Assembly (NCBI GenBank): GCA_026988015.1
Contig: JALSMA010000055.1
Location: 29,750 to 93,749 of the forward strand
Length of the DNA: 64,000 nucleotides
Direction: 5' to 3'
From: Desulfobulbaceae bacterium
GTDB taxonomy: Bacteria > Desulfobacterota > Desulfobulbia > Desulfobulbales > Desulfocapsaceae
Both the position numbers and the translations under genes were made by a program. The notes below the pieces were generated by a model. It made no database searches and was not told where the DNA came from. It worked only from the letters and a program-made list of their open reading frames with translations. Positions 37,186 to 46,290 of this stretch are shown piece by piece. How positions within the stretch are numbered: the stretch's first letter is position 1; each line of letters starts with the position of its first letter.

Positions 37186-39693
37186 ATGAGTAGAATTGAG
37201 GTCGCGGTTGCAGCCCCACTGTATCAGTCGCTATCCTACTCTTTTACCCCTGAAGAGGAGGGGAACCCTGTGGGAAGGAGAGTATTGGTTCGTCTTGGTG
37301 CAAGGAAGGTGACAGGATATGTAATAGGACTGCTTCCAGACGAAGACGTTAGCTATCGGATTCTCCCTGTACTCCGATTCCTTGATACAAAAGTACAGCC
37401 TCTCTTTCCGGAAAATATGGTGCCATTTTTTAGATGGATTGCCGATTATTATCATCATCCAATAGGTGAGGTTATTAAAACGGCATTGCCCGGTGGCCTT
37501 ACCATGAGGAATCGTAAGGTCATAAGATTGGCTCCGGGAATCTCTGGTGATACCCTGCAGTTGCCAGATAACTCTGAACCTGTGCCGGATTGGTTTTCTG
37601 TTCTCAGTTCCCAAAAGGTGCTTAATGCCACCGTGAGTAAAAAACTGCTGGCAGATAAGGGGGGACGTAAAATAATTGATGCCTGGCTTAAAAAAGAACT
37701 GGTTTTGATTGACGATGTACTTGATAAAGAAAAAACCAAAGAAAAAACAGAGCTCTGCTACCACCTTACGCAAAGCGTCGATCTACCTGCCGAGATTGAA
37801 GGTGAAAAGGGGCGTGAGGCTCTGAAAAAGGCAGCCGGGCAGAAAGTTTCCGGGAAAGTGCTCAATGTTCCCATGGTACGTACTCTTTTTTACCTTTCAA
37901 GCATTTCCACCGAAAAAGATATCCTGGCAGTACCTGCCAGAGATCTGCGGAAACGATACGGTGGTGCATCAAAGGCCCTTAAAGAACTGGAACAGAGAGG
38001 GATTGTTTGTTCTGGAAAGCGTCGTGTTTATAGAAATCCCTTTGGAGAACCCCTTATTCATTTTGCTAAGCCTGAAACATTGAGTGAGGAGCAGGAACAG
38101 GTACTCTCAGAAATAGTCCCTGCATTGGAAAGCGCTGCTTTCGTTCCTTTTCTACTCCATGGCGTTACAGGTTGTGGTAAGACTGAGGTGTATCTGCGTG
38201 CAGCAGAAAAAACTCTCAATACCGGCCGTGATGTGCTGGTGCTGGTTCCTGAAATTGCGCTTGCAACACAGCTCGAGGCTCATTTTGTCTCAAGATTCGG
38301 AGAACAGGTAATTCTGCTCCATTCCGGACTCAGTACTGGAGAGCGATTTGACCAGTGGAGCCTTGCAGCAAAGGGACAGGCCAGAATAGTTATTGGTGCC
38401 CGATCTGCTGTTTTTGCCCCCTTGAGCAATCTTGGCTTGATTGTGGTTGATGAGGAACATGATAACGCCTATAAGCAGGAGGACGGGCTGCGGTATCATG
38501 GTCGTGATCTTGCCATACTCAGGGCACGTTACAGTAAAGCTGTGGTGATCCTTGGATCGGGGACACCGGCTATAACAAGTTTTGCAAGTGCTCAAAGTGG
38601 TAAGTTCACTCTGCTTCGTATGACTAAGAGAGTTGAAAACAGACCACTTCCTACGGTGACTCTCGTTGATTTGCGCGACAAAAAGGATAAAATTCGAGGG
38701 GAGGCATTGGGAAAGAAGCTTAAAAAGGAGCTTGAACGTAACCTGCAGCAAAAAAAACAGTCTATTCTCCTCCTGAACCGGCGTGGTTTCTCGTCAATTT
38801 ATCTTTGTCGTGATTGTGGTGAACCTGTTCAGTGCCGTCATTGTCATGTGTCACTTACCTATCACAAAAAAAAACAACAACTTGTATGCCACTATTGCGG
38901 CTACAGTCTTAGAGAAAATGTGATATGTGCTAGGTGTAATTCAACGGAGCTTACTCCGGTGGGTTTTGGAACAGAGCGGGTAGAGATCGAGTTGCAGGAG
39001 AGTTTTCCAGAAGCACGTATTGCTAGAATTGATTCTGATACTGCTGCAGATAGAAGAAAATTCCACAGAATACTGCAAAAAATGCATGCTCAGGAAATCG
39101 ACATTTTAATAGGTACCCAGATGATTGCCAAAGGCCATGATTTCCCCAATGTAACTCTGGTTGGAATTGTCTGGGCCGACGGAGGGCTCAGTATGCCTGA
39201 CTACCGTGGTGCAGAACGTACTTATCAGATTTTATCACAGGTCAGCGGCAGAGCTGGTAGGGGCGATAGTCCCGGTCGGGTTGTAGTGCAAACCATGAGA
39301 CCTGAGCATTATGCCATTGAGCTGGCAAGGGATCATAATTACGAACAGCTGTACCACAGGGAGATGGAAATACGGTCCAACCCTAGGTTTCCACCATATC
39401 TGCGTATGGTAAACTTGAAGATATCCGGAAGTAGTGAAGTTAAAGTGCAGCAGGTGGCCATGAAGCTGGCCCAACTGTGCAGAGGTGCGGCGAAGGGCAG
39501 GGTCGAGGTGCTGGGGCCCGCACCGTCACCCATAGACAGAATACGCGACCGTTACCGTTGGCAGGTGCTGCTGAAAGGATCAGAGCAGGCGGCAATACAT
39601 ACACTCTGCCGACAGATTATTGAGAACCAGCAGCGTCTAGCTAAGGGTGATATCAGAATTGCCATCGACGTTGATCCGGAATCTATGATGTAA
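37186..39693 (+). CDS. priA: Primosomal protein N' (replication restart helicase PriA)
   Basis: An 835-residue PriA, the 3'-5' helicase that reloads the replisome at collapsed forks. The Walker A motif is GVTGCGKTEVYL, the DEAH-type box is VVDEEHDNAYKQEDG, and motif III GSGTPAITS. A zinc-binding region of eight Cys (CRDCGEPVQCRHCHVSL, then CHYCGYSL and CARCNS) sits between helicase motifs. Motifs V and VI are IGTQMIAKGHDFPNVTLVG and QVSGRAGRGD. The N-terminal fork-binding domain (YQSLSYSFTP) is also visible. The protein is somewhat longer than the E. coli one (732), with an insertion before residue 300. Confidence 0.96.
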   Translation: MSRIEVAVAAPLYQSLSYSFTPEEEGNPVGRRVLVRLGARKVTGYVIGLLPDEDVSYRILPVLRFLDTKVQPLFPENMVPFFRWIADYYHHPIGEVIKTALPGGLTMRNRKVIRLAPGISGDTLQLPDNSEPVPDWFSVLSSQKVLNATVSKKLLADKGGRKIIDAWLKKELVLIDDVLDKEKTKEKTELCYHLTQSVDLPAEIEGEKGREALKKAAGQKVSGKVLNVPMVRTLFYLSSISTEKDILAVPARDLRKRYGGASKALKELEQRGIVCSGKRRVYRNPFGEPLIHFAKPETLSEEQEQVLSEIVPALESAAFVPFLLHGVTGCGKTEVYLRAAEKTLNTGRDVLVLVPEIALATQLEAHFVSRFGEQVILLHSGLSTGERFDQWSLAAKGQARIVIGARSAVFAPLSNLGLIVVDEEHDNAYKQEDGLRYHGRDLAILRARYSKAVVILGSGTPAITSFASAQSGKFTLLRMTKRVENRPLPTVTLVDLRDKKDKIRGEALGKKLKKELERNLQQKKQSILLLNRRGFSSIYLCRDCGEPVQCRHCHVSLTYHKKKQQLVCHYCGYSLRENVICARCNSTELTPVGFGTERVEIELQESFPEARIARIDSDTAADRRKFHRILQKMHAQEIDILIGTQMIAKGHDFPNVTLVGIVWADGGLSMPDYRGAERTYQILSQVSGRAGRGDSPGRVVVQTMRPEHYAIELARDHNYEQLYHREMEIRSNPRFPPYLRMVNLKISGSSEVKVQQVAMKLAQLCRGAAKGRVEVLGPAPSPIDRIRDRYRWQVLLKGSEQAAIHTLCRQIIENQQRLAKGDIRIAIDVDPESMM

Positions 39694-39731
39694 CGCTAGA
39701 GGATGAGGCTGCGTCCCAGTCTCTTTTTGGG

Positions 39732-40412
39732 TCAGGAGAAGAGTTTCTTTAATGAGCTTAAATCTTCATCAACTTCCATGACCAGAATTTGTGCCAGGGC
39801 ATTGAGCGTTACTATGGCATTTTTGTCAGCATCCATCTCGGAGGTCATGTTGATACGTTTTAGTATTCCTTCATTCACCTGCTGAACTTCACTGTAATAC
39901 TCCTGGATTCTGTGCATGAAAAAGTCGCAATTTTCACCTTTTTTGTGGGAAAAATACTGGCGCAGCAGGTATGCGGAAACTGAACGATACATCGATTCCT
40001 CGACGGTGGCAAAGGGAAGGTGGTAGTACGCCATTGGTTTGAGTAAGGCTGTGGATGGGCAGCCACTGGTGGCCATGATTATACCCATGATTGAGGCAAG
40101 TCCTTCCTGTACCGTGGTTTCTTTGCTGCATGTTCTGGCAGCTGATATACATGACACAAGACATGATTTATGGGAGGCTGTATCTTTAAAGGCATATACT
40201 AGGTCAGCAATATTCGCTGCAACGGGGCAGTAATTGTTGTGTGCCAGATCGAGCTTGCAGCAGTCGCAGCGGGCAACTCCTAAAAGAGACCAGTCCGGAG
40301 GGGTGTTGTTGGATGGTTTGTATTCATAGGTTTCCGAATCAAGTTTGATCAGGAAGCGTTTTTTAGTGCTGTCGGGAAAGTCAAAGCAGTATTTAAAAGT
40401 GGTTTCTGTCAT
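39732..40412 (-). CDS. Cys-rich conserved-looking hypothetical protein (226 aa)
   Basis: A soluble protein with a Cys-dense middle: CDCCKLDLAHNNYCP (near residue 49), then CLVSCISAARTC (about 83-94) and a later CPSTAL. The N-terminal part (FKYCFDFPDSTKKRFLIKLD) reads like a small beta sandwich, and the C-terminal half is helical. It may correspond to an uncharacterised desulfobacterial family (possibly DUF6901), but I am not certain. The Cys spacing suggests a metal centre or redox disulfides. It ends near the priA stop and lies downstream of the HDOD-GGDEF gene on the same strand, so a signalling link is possible. Confidence 0.6.
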   Translation of the reverse strand: MTETTFKYCFDFPDSTKKRFLIKLDSETYEYKPSNNTPPDWSLLGVARCDCCKLDLAHNNYCPVAANIADLVYAFKDTASHKSCLVSCISAARTCSKETTVQEGLASIMGIIMATSGCPSTALLKPMAYYHLPFATVEESMYRSVSAYLLRQYFSHKKGENCDFFMHRIQEYYSEVQQVNEGILKRINMTSEMDADKNAIVTLNALAQILVMEVDEDLSSLKKLFS

Positions 40413-40492
40413 CGAGTAGTATTTGGGTATAAAGAATCTGTGTGTCGTTTTTCAGACTAAGTATTTTTTTCAATGCTCTAAAATAGCACAGA

Positions 40493-42043
40493 TTAAAATT
40501 TATACCATTTTTTCTTTTGCTCGAAGAGGGCTACTCTGTTTCTTCCTGCTTCTTTGGCACTATATAATGCGGTATCTGCCATATTGATAAAATTTCCTTT
40601 GGAAAAGTTGTCGTCGGTAACCGGTTTTGCTGTGGCAACGCCAAAACTTGCAGTGATATGATAGTTTGTTTGAGGATCTCTGAAGACGTGCTCATCCACT
40701 GCTGTCCGTAATTTTTCAGCAACTGCCATTGCCTCTTCTTCTGCAGTGTCGGGCAGGATAACGGTAAATTCTTCTCCTCCGTATCGTGCCAGGGTATCAT
40801 ATTTCCGGATCTCACTTTTTAAAACTGCACTGAACTCCTTGAGAATGAAATCACCAACTTGATGGCCATAGGTATCATTAAACTTTTTAAAGAAATCTAT
40901 ATCAACAAGGAGCAGGGACAGCTCTGTCTCATTCCGCATGGCACGATCGATTTCATTATCGAGACTGTTTTGAAAGAAACGATGATTGTAAATCTCGGTT
41001 AGACCATCAATGTTTGCAAGGTTATTAAGTAGTTTATTTTTTTCTTTAAGCTCGGCAGCAATGTTCTCAAGTTCCATTTTGGTTTTGATCAGTTCCTGGT
41101 TCATCTGGTCAAAGTCGAGATTGATAAGACTGAGCCTGATATTTGCTTCCTGAAGAATCTCCTGAATGGACTTGGTGTTTTTGATACGCAAACCAAAGTA
41201 TTCGCCGGCCTGGTCAACCTGAATATGAACTTCACTGAGAATGTGTTCAAGGTCATCATTGTTAAGTCCGAGCATCTGCTTGGCTTCTTTGCGAAAGCGG
41301 TTGTGAAACTCCTGTGGTTTGTCAGAGTAGAGAATTGAGACAAGAAGATTGGAGAGATAGGAGGCCTTGCAGGTGACCTCGATCTTGTTAACACCGCCTG
41401 CATATTTTTGTGGGTTGTGGTGGTACAGTATGGGGAGCAGGAGAACCTCGGGGAATCCCCAGTTTTTGGCAACCTCGTACCCAATAGTGGGGTGAGTGGT
41501 GCCAAAGGTGTCTTCTTCAGCGTTGAGTGGGTCATATTGTCCTTCCGTTATTTTGGAAAGTACAGCGCCGTATTCCTTGGGATAGGTTCTGGCGAGTATT
41601 AGTTCACCGAGATTCTGTAAGAGACCACAGATGAAAATCTCTTCCGTATCAGCACCTTCAACTCTTTCAAGGATAAGTTTTGAGGCAACAGCACAGGCAA
41701 GGGAGTTCTTCCAGAATTTCTCGAAATTAAAATGTATTTTCTGTTTTCCTCCTTTCATACTGAGAAATGAAAATGAAAGAACGAGGCTTCTCACCGCATT
41801 GATACCAAGGATGGAAACAGCCTGATTGATGGAGCTGATCTGCTGGGCAAAGCTGTAAAATGCAGAATTGGAAACTTTTAGAATTTTGGCAGAAAGAGCG
41901 ATGTCTTTTGATACTAGGTTTGCAATGTCAGAAAGGGTGGTATCCTCTCTGGCAGTCAGGGTGATTATCTCTGATGCAACAGTGGGAAGGGTGGGAAGTT
42001 CATCTGAACTGAGTACGCCTTTGAGCGTTTCTTCCTGCTTCAT
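40493..42043 (-). CDS. HDOD-GGDEF protein (putative diguanylate cyclase)
   Basis: A 516-residue cytosolic protein. The N-terminal HDOD domain (about 10-215) has LPTLPTVASEII and the pattern AKILKVSNSAFYS...INQAVSILG, and a short coiled coil (about 300-345) leads to a C-terminal GGDEF domain with FFKKFNDTYGHQVGD, RYGGEEFTVIL and SFGVA. The active-site GGEEF variant is competent in other cyclases, so c-di-GMP synthesis is expected. The ATG at 42043 has GAGG at a good distance; a TTG two codons upstream is a computational artefact. HDOD domains usually work as protein-interaction modules in signalling. Confidence 0.93.
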   Translation of the reverse strand: MKQEETLKGVLSSDELPTLPTVASEIITLTAREDTTLSDIANLVSKDIALSAKILKVSNSAFYSFAQQISSINQAVSILGINAVRSLVLSFSFLSMKGGKQKIHFNFEKFWKNSLACAVASKLILERVEGADTEEIFICGLLQNLGELILARTYPKEYGAVLSKITEGQYDPLNAEEDTFGTTHPTIGYEVAKNWGFPEVLLLPILYHHNPQKYAGGVNKIEVTCKASYLSNLLVSILYSDKPQEFHNRFRKEAKQMLGLNNDDLEHILSEVHIQVDQAGEYFGLRIKNTKSIQEILQEANIRLSLINLDFDQMNQELIKTKMELENIAAELKEKNKLLNNLANIDGLTEIYNHRFFQNSLDNEIDRAMRNETELSLLLVDIDFFKKFNDTYGHQVGDFILKEFSAVLKSEIRKYDTLARYGGEEFTVILPDTAEEEAMAVAEKLRTAVDEHVFRDPQTNYHITASFGVATAKPVTDDNFSKGNFINMADTALYSAKEAGRNRVALFEQKKKWYKF

Positions 42044-42072
42044 AACCAAACCTCATCTTGTATAAGAATAGT

Positions 42073-42224
42073 GATGGCGTCGTAAAAACACTTCACCTAC
42101 TTCGTTGTTTCACTTTTTTTGTTTGATTGCGCGCCTCGCGCCCGTAGGAAGTGCTCTTGGGGTGCATCTGAAGTTTTTCGGAGTCTGCGTTTAGCCATCG
42201 GTTATTTAACTTTTTACGAGCATC
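42073..42224 (+). repeat. Dispersed MITE-like repeat, copy 1 (152 bases)
   Basis: Begins GATGGCGTCGTAAAAAC and ends TTTTTACGAGCATC, imperfect terminal inverted repeats. The interior shares CTTCAC/TCTGCTTCGTTG, CTGAAGTTTTTCGGA-TCTGCG and TAGCCATCG with the reverse complement of 59867-59986. It lies between the HDOD-GGDEF start and the kamA stop and holds no gene, though it looks like a weak ORF at 42119-42376. Confidence 0.7.
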
Positions 42225-42314
42225 TCAATAGTGAAAAAGGGAAATCCATGCCTTCAGTTATAGAGGAAGTATATCGTTTTCTCCCTCCGAATATCAAGAA
42301 GAGTAATAAAAAAA

Positions 42315-43364
42315 CTATACAGGATCACCGTTTTCCGGGTAGGAGCAGGTTTGACCACAATAGTTATGAAATATGAGCTGGTGTCCACGACTGATGATAT
42401 AATCGGGAGTGAGGGGGATTTTTCCCTTGCCACCGGGGGCATCGAGAGCCAATGTTGGAATGGCCATTCCCGAGATAGTGCCGATGAGTTGTCTCATAAT
42501 CTGAATACCGATACTGGAATGGGTCCGGAAATGATTGGTTCCCCGGGTGAGATCACCCTGAAACAGGTAGTACGGTTTTACCCGCATCCGAAGGAGGCCC
42601 AGGAAAAGTTTTTGCAGGGTTTCAGGAGTGTCATTCACTCCCTTTAACAAAACGGTCTGACACCCTAATGGAATGCCACTGTCGGCGAGAAGTGAACAGG
42701 CAGCAGTAGCCTCAGTGGTGAGTTCCCGCGGGTGGTTGAAATGGGTGTTGATATAGAGAGGGTGGTGTTTTTTGAGTACAGCTACCAGCTCTTTTGTGAT
42801 ACGCATGGGCAAAGTGCAGGGCATTCGGGTACCGATGCGAATTACCTCTACTGTAGGGATCCCACGGAGGCGACCCAGTATGGAGTCAAGTCGGGCGTCA
42901 GAGAGTATTAAAGGGTCTCCTCCTGAAATCAACACTTCCCTTACCGTGGGATTCTTGCTGATGTATCCGATTCCGTCATCGATCATTTTGTCGGTTATGA
43001 TCATTTCAGAAGAGGCAACTTTTCTTTTTCTGGTACAGAAACGGCAATACATTGCGCATTCACTTGCCACCAGAAAGAGAACTCTGTCAGGATATTTGTG
43101 GACAAGATTGGGTACAGGGCTAAGGTTTTCCTCGTCGAGTGGGTCTGGAATGCACACTGAATCAAGGAGCTCGGTGGGGTCGGGGACCGCCTGTTTCCAG
43201 AGCGGGTCTTTTACTGATTGGATGAGCCCAAGATAATAGGGGTTGATTCGCATCGGAAAGCTTGCGTTAGCAGCTTCCAATGCGCTACAATCAAAATCGA
43301 AATGTCGTGCAAGTTCTGCGGGAGTATCGATGGATTTCTGCAGGATTTCTTTCCAGTGTGTCAT
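42315..43364 (-). CDS. KamA family radical SAM aminomutase
   Basis: A 349-residue enzyme of the lysine 2,3-aminomutase family, which uses SAM, a [4Fe-4S] cluster and PLP. The cluster motif is CAMYCRFCTRKRKV; other family blocks are REVLISGGDPLILSD, RIGTRMPC, INTHFNHPRELT and GCQTVLLKGVND. Two Asp that bind the substrate amino groups in Clostridium KamA align with the Asp of QGDLTRGTNHF and of LDAPGGKGKIP, which favours lysine or a lysine-like substrate over EpmB-type use. The protein lacks the C-terminal 60 or so residues of long KamA proteins. It is divergent from the malic enzyme gene with about 70 bases between. Confidence 0.85.
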   Translation of the reverse strand: MTHWKEILQKSIDTPAELARHFDFDCSALEAANASFPMRINPYYLGLIQSVKDPLWKQAVPDPTELLDSVCIPDPLDEENLSPVPNLVHKYPDRVLFLVASECAMYCRFCTRKRKVASSEMIITDKMIDDGIGYISKNPTVREVLISGGDPLILSDARLDSILGRLRGIPTVEVIRIGTRMPCTLPMRITKELVAVLKKHHPLYINTHFNHPRELTTEATAACSLLADSGIPLGCQTVLLKGVNDTPETLQKLFLGLLRMRVKPYYLFQGDLTRGTNHFRTHSSIGIQIMRQLIGTISGMAIPTLALDAPGGKGKIPLTPDYIISRGHQLIFHNYCGQTCSYPENGDPV

Positions 43365-43437
43365 GGTGATGCATTATGGTGGATTGCAGGCTAAAAGTCA
43401 ATTTCCCTGTAGGGGCAAAATGCCCGGGAGTAAGGAA

Positions 43438-45174
43438 ATGTCTGAAAATCAATACGGTTTTAAATTCGATGAATATGGAAATACCAGGGAGATTCTGGTC
43501 TACAGCAGTGGTGCAACCATAAACAATATAGGTTTTGTTAATAAGGGTACTGCTTTTAATCGGGCCGAAAGGAAGCGACTGGGGCTTGAGGCCGCACTTC
43601 CCCCTGCTGTAAGAAGCTTGGAGCATCAGATAGAAAACTCCCAGATTAAGGTGAATTCCAAAAAAGAGCCCATCGAAAAATTCATCTACCTGCGCTCTCT
43701 CTTTGACAGAAACGTCACTTTGGCTCATGCCCTCATTAAAAGTGACATTGAAAATCTCATGGGGGTTATTTATACCCCGACGGTTGGTCTTGCTGTGCAG
43801 CAGTATTCATCAATGTTCAGACAGGCAAACGGTCTCCATTTTTATCCTGGTAATATTGACCAGGCGGAAGACATACTGCGGCGCTATCTTCACCGGGATA
43901 TCCGGGTTGCTGTTGTAACGGATAACCAGGGCATTTTAGGTATTGGAGACCAGGGAGCCGGAGGAATAGCCATTTGTCTTGGTAAACTGATGCTCTATAC
44001 CCAAGGTGCAGGTGTTGCCCCCTGGCATTGTCTCCCTATTTCACTTGATGTCGGCACAGATAATGAGGCACTGCTCGAGGATAATGATTACCTGGGATGG
44101 CGTCACCATCGCCTGGTTGGAGATGAATATCTGGAGTTCATCGGGCGGTTTGCTCACGCTTTTAGAAATGTATTCCCGAATGCACTGTGCCAGTGGGAGG
44201 ATTTTTCTAAACAGAACGCTTTTGCTATTCGTGATACCTATCTACATGATATGATATCATTTAATGACGATATTCAAGGCACGGGTGCTGTTACCCTGGC
44301 AGGTATACTCACAGCAATGCGTATTAAGCTGGAAAAACTTGAAGAACAGGTATTTCTTGTGCATGGTGCCGGGGCCGGCGGAGTAGGTGTAGCAGAACAG
44401 ATTGGCGTTGCTCTGGTTGAAGCTGGTCTCACCGAAGAGGAGGCAAAGGATAGAATATTTACTCTGGATTCGAGGGGCGTGGTAACAAGTGATCGCACCG
44501 TAGAAGAATATAAATTGAAGTTTGCAAAAGATAAGGAAAAATTTCCATGGTTGAAGGATCCTGCTAATCTCGGTCTTCTTGAGGCAGTCAGAGAGGCAGG
44601 AGTTACGGTTCTGGTAGGTACCTCGGGGCAAGGAGGCTGTTTTACCAGGGAAGTGGTTGAAGCCATGGCTGCTAATACCAGCAGGCCCGTGATTATGCCC
44701 TTGTCCAACCCGACCTCGATGACTGAAGCCCTTCCAGAAGATATCTATCGTTGGACGGATGGTAAAGCACTTGTTGCCACGGGTAGTCCTTTTGAGCCTG
44801 TGACCCATAATGGGGTGACCCATCGGATCGGTCAGTGCAATAATGTTTTTGTCTTTCCAGGTGTTGGGCTGGGTGTGCTTGCTTCCGGGGCGAGGGAGGT
44901 TTTGCCGCAATTTTTCACAGCCGCCGCACACGCGGTTTCTTCCAGTGTCTCAAAGGCTGAGATGGAGAGTGGCTGTCTGGTGCCTGCTATACACACCTTG
45001 AAAGATGTGAGTACCAAGGTGGCACTGGCTGTAGCCATGGCAGCTGTGAAAAATGATGTCAGTCGGCCATGTGTTTTTTCAACTTTTCAGCACGAAGGGG
45101 ATGAGGCACGAATGGGTGAATTGTTGCGTAAGATGCGCTGGGAACCAGATTATCTCCCCATGGTGGCCATGTAG
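43438..45174 (+). CDS. NAD-dependent malic enzyme (oxaloacetate-decarboxylating)
   Basis: A 578-residue malic enzyme that converts malate to pyruvate and CO2 with NAD(P). Malic-domain features are GVIYTPTVGLAVQQYSS, RVAVVTDNQGILGIGDQGAGG (written in two parts in the protein), FNDDIQGTGAVTLAG, and the NAD-binding VHGAGAGGVGVAEQ. SLPNP-like MPLSNPTSMTEALPED closes the active site. The length and the tyrosine/glycine layout fit the SfcA/MaeA group. The start at ATG 43438 is supported by GGGAG eight bases before; the frame upstream to 43243 is the reverse of kamA and should be dropped. Together with mdh it could balance pyruvate and malate pools. Confidence 0.93.
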   Translation: MSENQYGFKFDEYGNTREILVYSSGATINNIGFVNKGTAFNRAERKRLGLEAALPPAVRSLEHQIENSQIKVNSKKEPIEKFIYLRSLFDRNVTLAHALIKSDIENLMGVIYTPTVGLAVQQYSSMFRQANGLHFYPGNIDQAEDILRRYLHRDIRVAVVTDNQGILGIGDQGAGGIAICLGKLMLYTQGAGVAPWHCLPISLDVGTDNEALLEDNDYLGWRHHRLVGDEYLEFIGRFAHAFRNVFPNALCQWEDFSKQNAFAIRDTYLHDMISFNDDIQGTGAVTLAGILTAMRIKLEKLEEQVFLVHGAGAGGVGVAEQIGVALVEAGLTEEEAKDRIFTLDSRGVVTSDRTVEEYKLKFAKDKEKFPWLKDPANLGLLEAVREAGVTVLVGTSGQGGCFTREVVEAMAANTSRPVIMPLSNPTSMTEALPEDIYRWTDGKALVATGSPFEPVTHNGVTHRIGQCNNVFVFPGVGLGVLASGAREVLPQFFTAAAHAVSSSVSKAEMESGCLVPAIHTLKDVSTKVALAVAMAAVKNDVSRPCVFSTFQHEGDEARMGELLRKMRWEPDYLPMVAM

Positions 45175-45186
45175 GGAGTAGGGAAA

Positions 45187-45260
45187 CGGGTGCCGGTGAG
45201 TGTGGTCTTGCTGGTGCCCGAGTTATTTTATTCCCCGAAGGGAGGCGATTGTTTTTTTTC
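45187..45260 (+). terminator. Weak terminator-like region after the malic enzyme gene
   Basis: CGGGTGCC pairs with GGTGCCCG (45187-45194 with 45213-45220, two wobble pairs), followed by a T-rich stretch and, further on, CCCGAAGGG and a run of eight T near 45250. Suggestive only. Confidence 0.3.
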
Positions 45261-45334
45261 ACACACCCGGTTGTGGGCAACATATTTGTATTTTAATATG
45301 TAATCAAAAAAGTAATCGTGAAGTTCGCATGGGT

Positions 45335-45757
45335 TCAGGGGGCTCCTTTGCCGACTTCCTCGCAGGCGCTGAGACATTCTTTGTACTTCATGTCTTCTTC
45401 CAGTATATGTTTGAGTAACCAGTCCCGAAGAAAGAGATAAAGGGCAGAAACCACCCTGTCGGAACAATTGTGCAGTTGCTCTTTAAATTTTAATACCTTC
45501 ACCTCCAACTCTGCATGAATCTTTCTGTGGTCCTCTAGAAATTCATAACCACACCTCTCCATGGTCTCTTCTTCACCCTTGAAGTGGGCCTGTGTATAGC
45601 GGATCAATTCTGTAATTTCATATTCGGGTACGGTCTGATCGTTACCGTTTCGTATAATGCTGTAAATATGATTGATAAGTTCGACCAGTACTTTATGCTC
45701 AAGGTCAAATCTTACCACCCCAACAGAATAGGAGTCTCTCCACTTGATGATGGTCAT
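45335..45757 (-). CDS. Bacteriohemerythrin
   Basis: A 140-residue four-helix protein with the hemerythrin metal ligands: His in FDLEHKVLVELIN, HFKGEEETM (HxxxE), HRKIH (HxxxH), and the C-terminal HILEEDMKY (HxxxxD). These bind a di-iron centre that reversibly carries oxygen. In an anaerobe it would serve oxygen sensing, storage or delivery to oxygen-reducing enzymes. It is a single-domain protein, not fused to a signalling module. It converges with the malic enzyme gene and is divergent from the folD operon, across a 533-base gap. Confidence 0.93.
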   Translation of the reverse strand: MTIIKWRDSYSVGVVRFDLEHKVLVELINHIYSIIRNGNDQTVPEYEITELIRYTQAHFKGEEETMERCGYEFLEDHRKIHAELEVKVLKFKEQLHNCSDRVVSALYLFLRDWLLKHILEEDMKYKECLSACEEVGKGAP

Positions 45758-46290
45758 ATGGACACCTGAAGATTGAAAAATTATTACGGTATATGTGCCT
45801 CGTGAAAGTATTCTATCGCAAACTGTTTCGAAAAGATATGGCGTTGCTGTGGAAAGATACTTTTTAGTAGAATATCACCTGAATTATAGGTCGCAAGGGA
45901 GAACGATGTCAGGGCAGGTCAGAATAATTATCCGTTGTGTCTGAAAGAAAAATGACGAAAGCAGGTTAAAAATACAGGATTTACATGTATAATGAGATTG
46001 CTTCTCAGATTTTATATCTATTTTTTTGAACAATGAATCAAAAAAAGTTGATGATTGTTAAAAAATATTGATCTGTTACTTGAAAAAAATTGAAAAACCT
46101 ATTAATTTGTTCCATTCGTTTCAGCTGATAGTCTTGTTGATACAGGACTTTTGTTGGAGATTCTCCTGGAGCAGTTCTGTGGCATTTTAGATTTCCAAGG
46201 TCCTTGAGAACGGCTCATCCCACAATCAACCAAACGATGTAGCGATATTGTTACTAAAAAAGCTCATCAGAAATAATTGAGGAAATATTA
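45758..46290. other. Gene-free region upstream of the Wood-Ljungdahl operon
   Basis: About 530 AT-rich bases with no credible ORF, divergent between bacteriohemerythrin and folD. It should hold the main promoter of the folD-mvhD operon. I see a TATAAT box (listed separately) and a short palindrome GGAGATTCTCC near 46157, but no recognisable riboswitch or repeat. Confidence 0.6.
45966..45993 (+). promoter_or_regulatory. Possible promoter of the folD-cooS-acs operon
   Basis: TATAAT at 45988-45993 is a perfect -10 box; 16 bases upstream is TTAAAA, a partial -35. The implied leader is about 290 bases before folD. Sequence alone cannot prove its use. Confidence 0.3.

Noticed and set aside
42119..42376. 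Plus-strand ORF of 85 codons
   Set aside because: It lies mostly in the dispersed repeat and runs into the reverse strand of kamA; no family match and no ribosome-binding site.
43243..43437. N-terminal extension of malic enzyme
   Set aside because: These codons are the reverse of kamA and do not fit the family; the ATG at 43438 has a ribosome-binding site.
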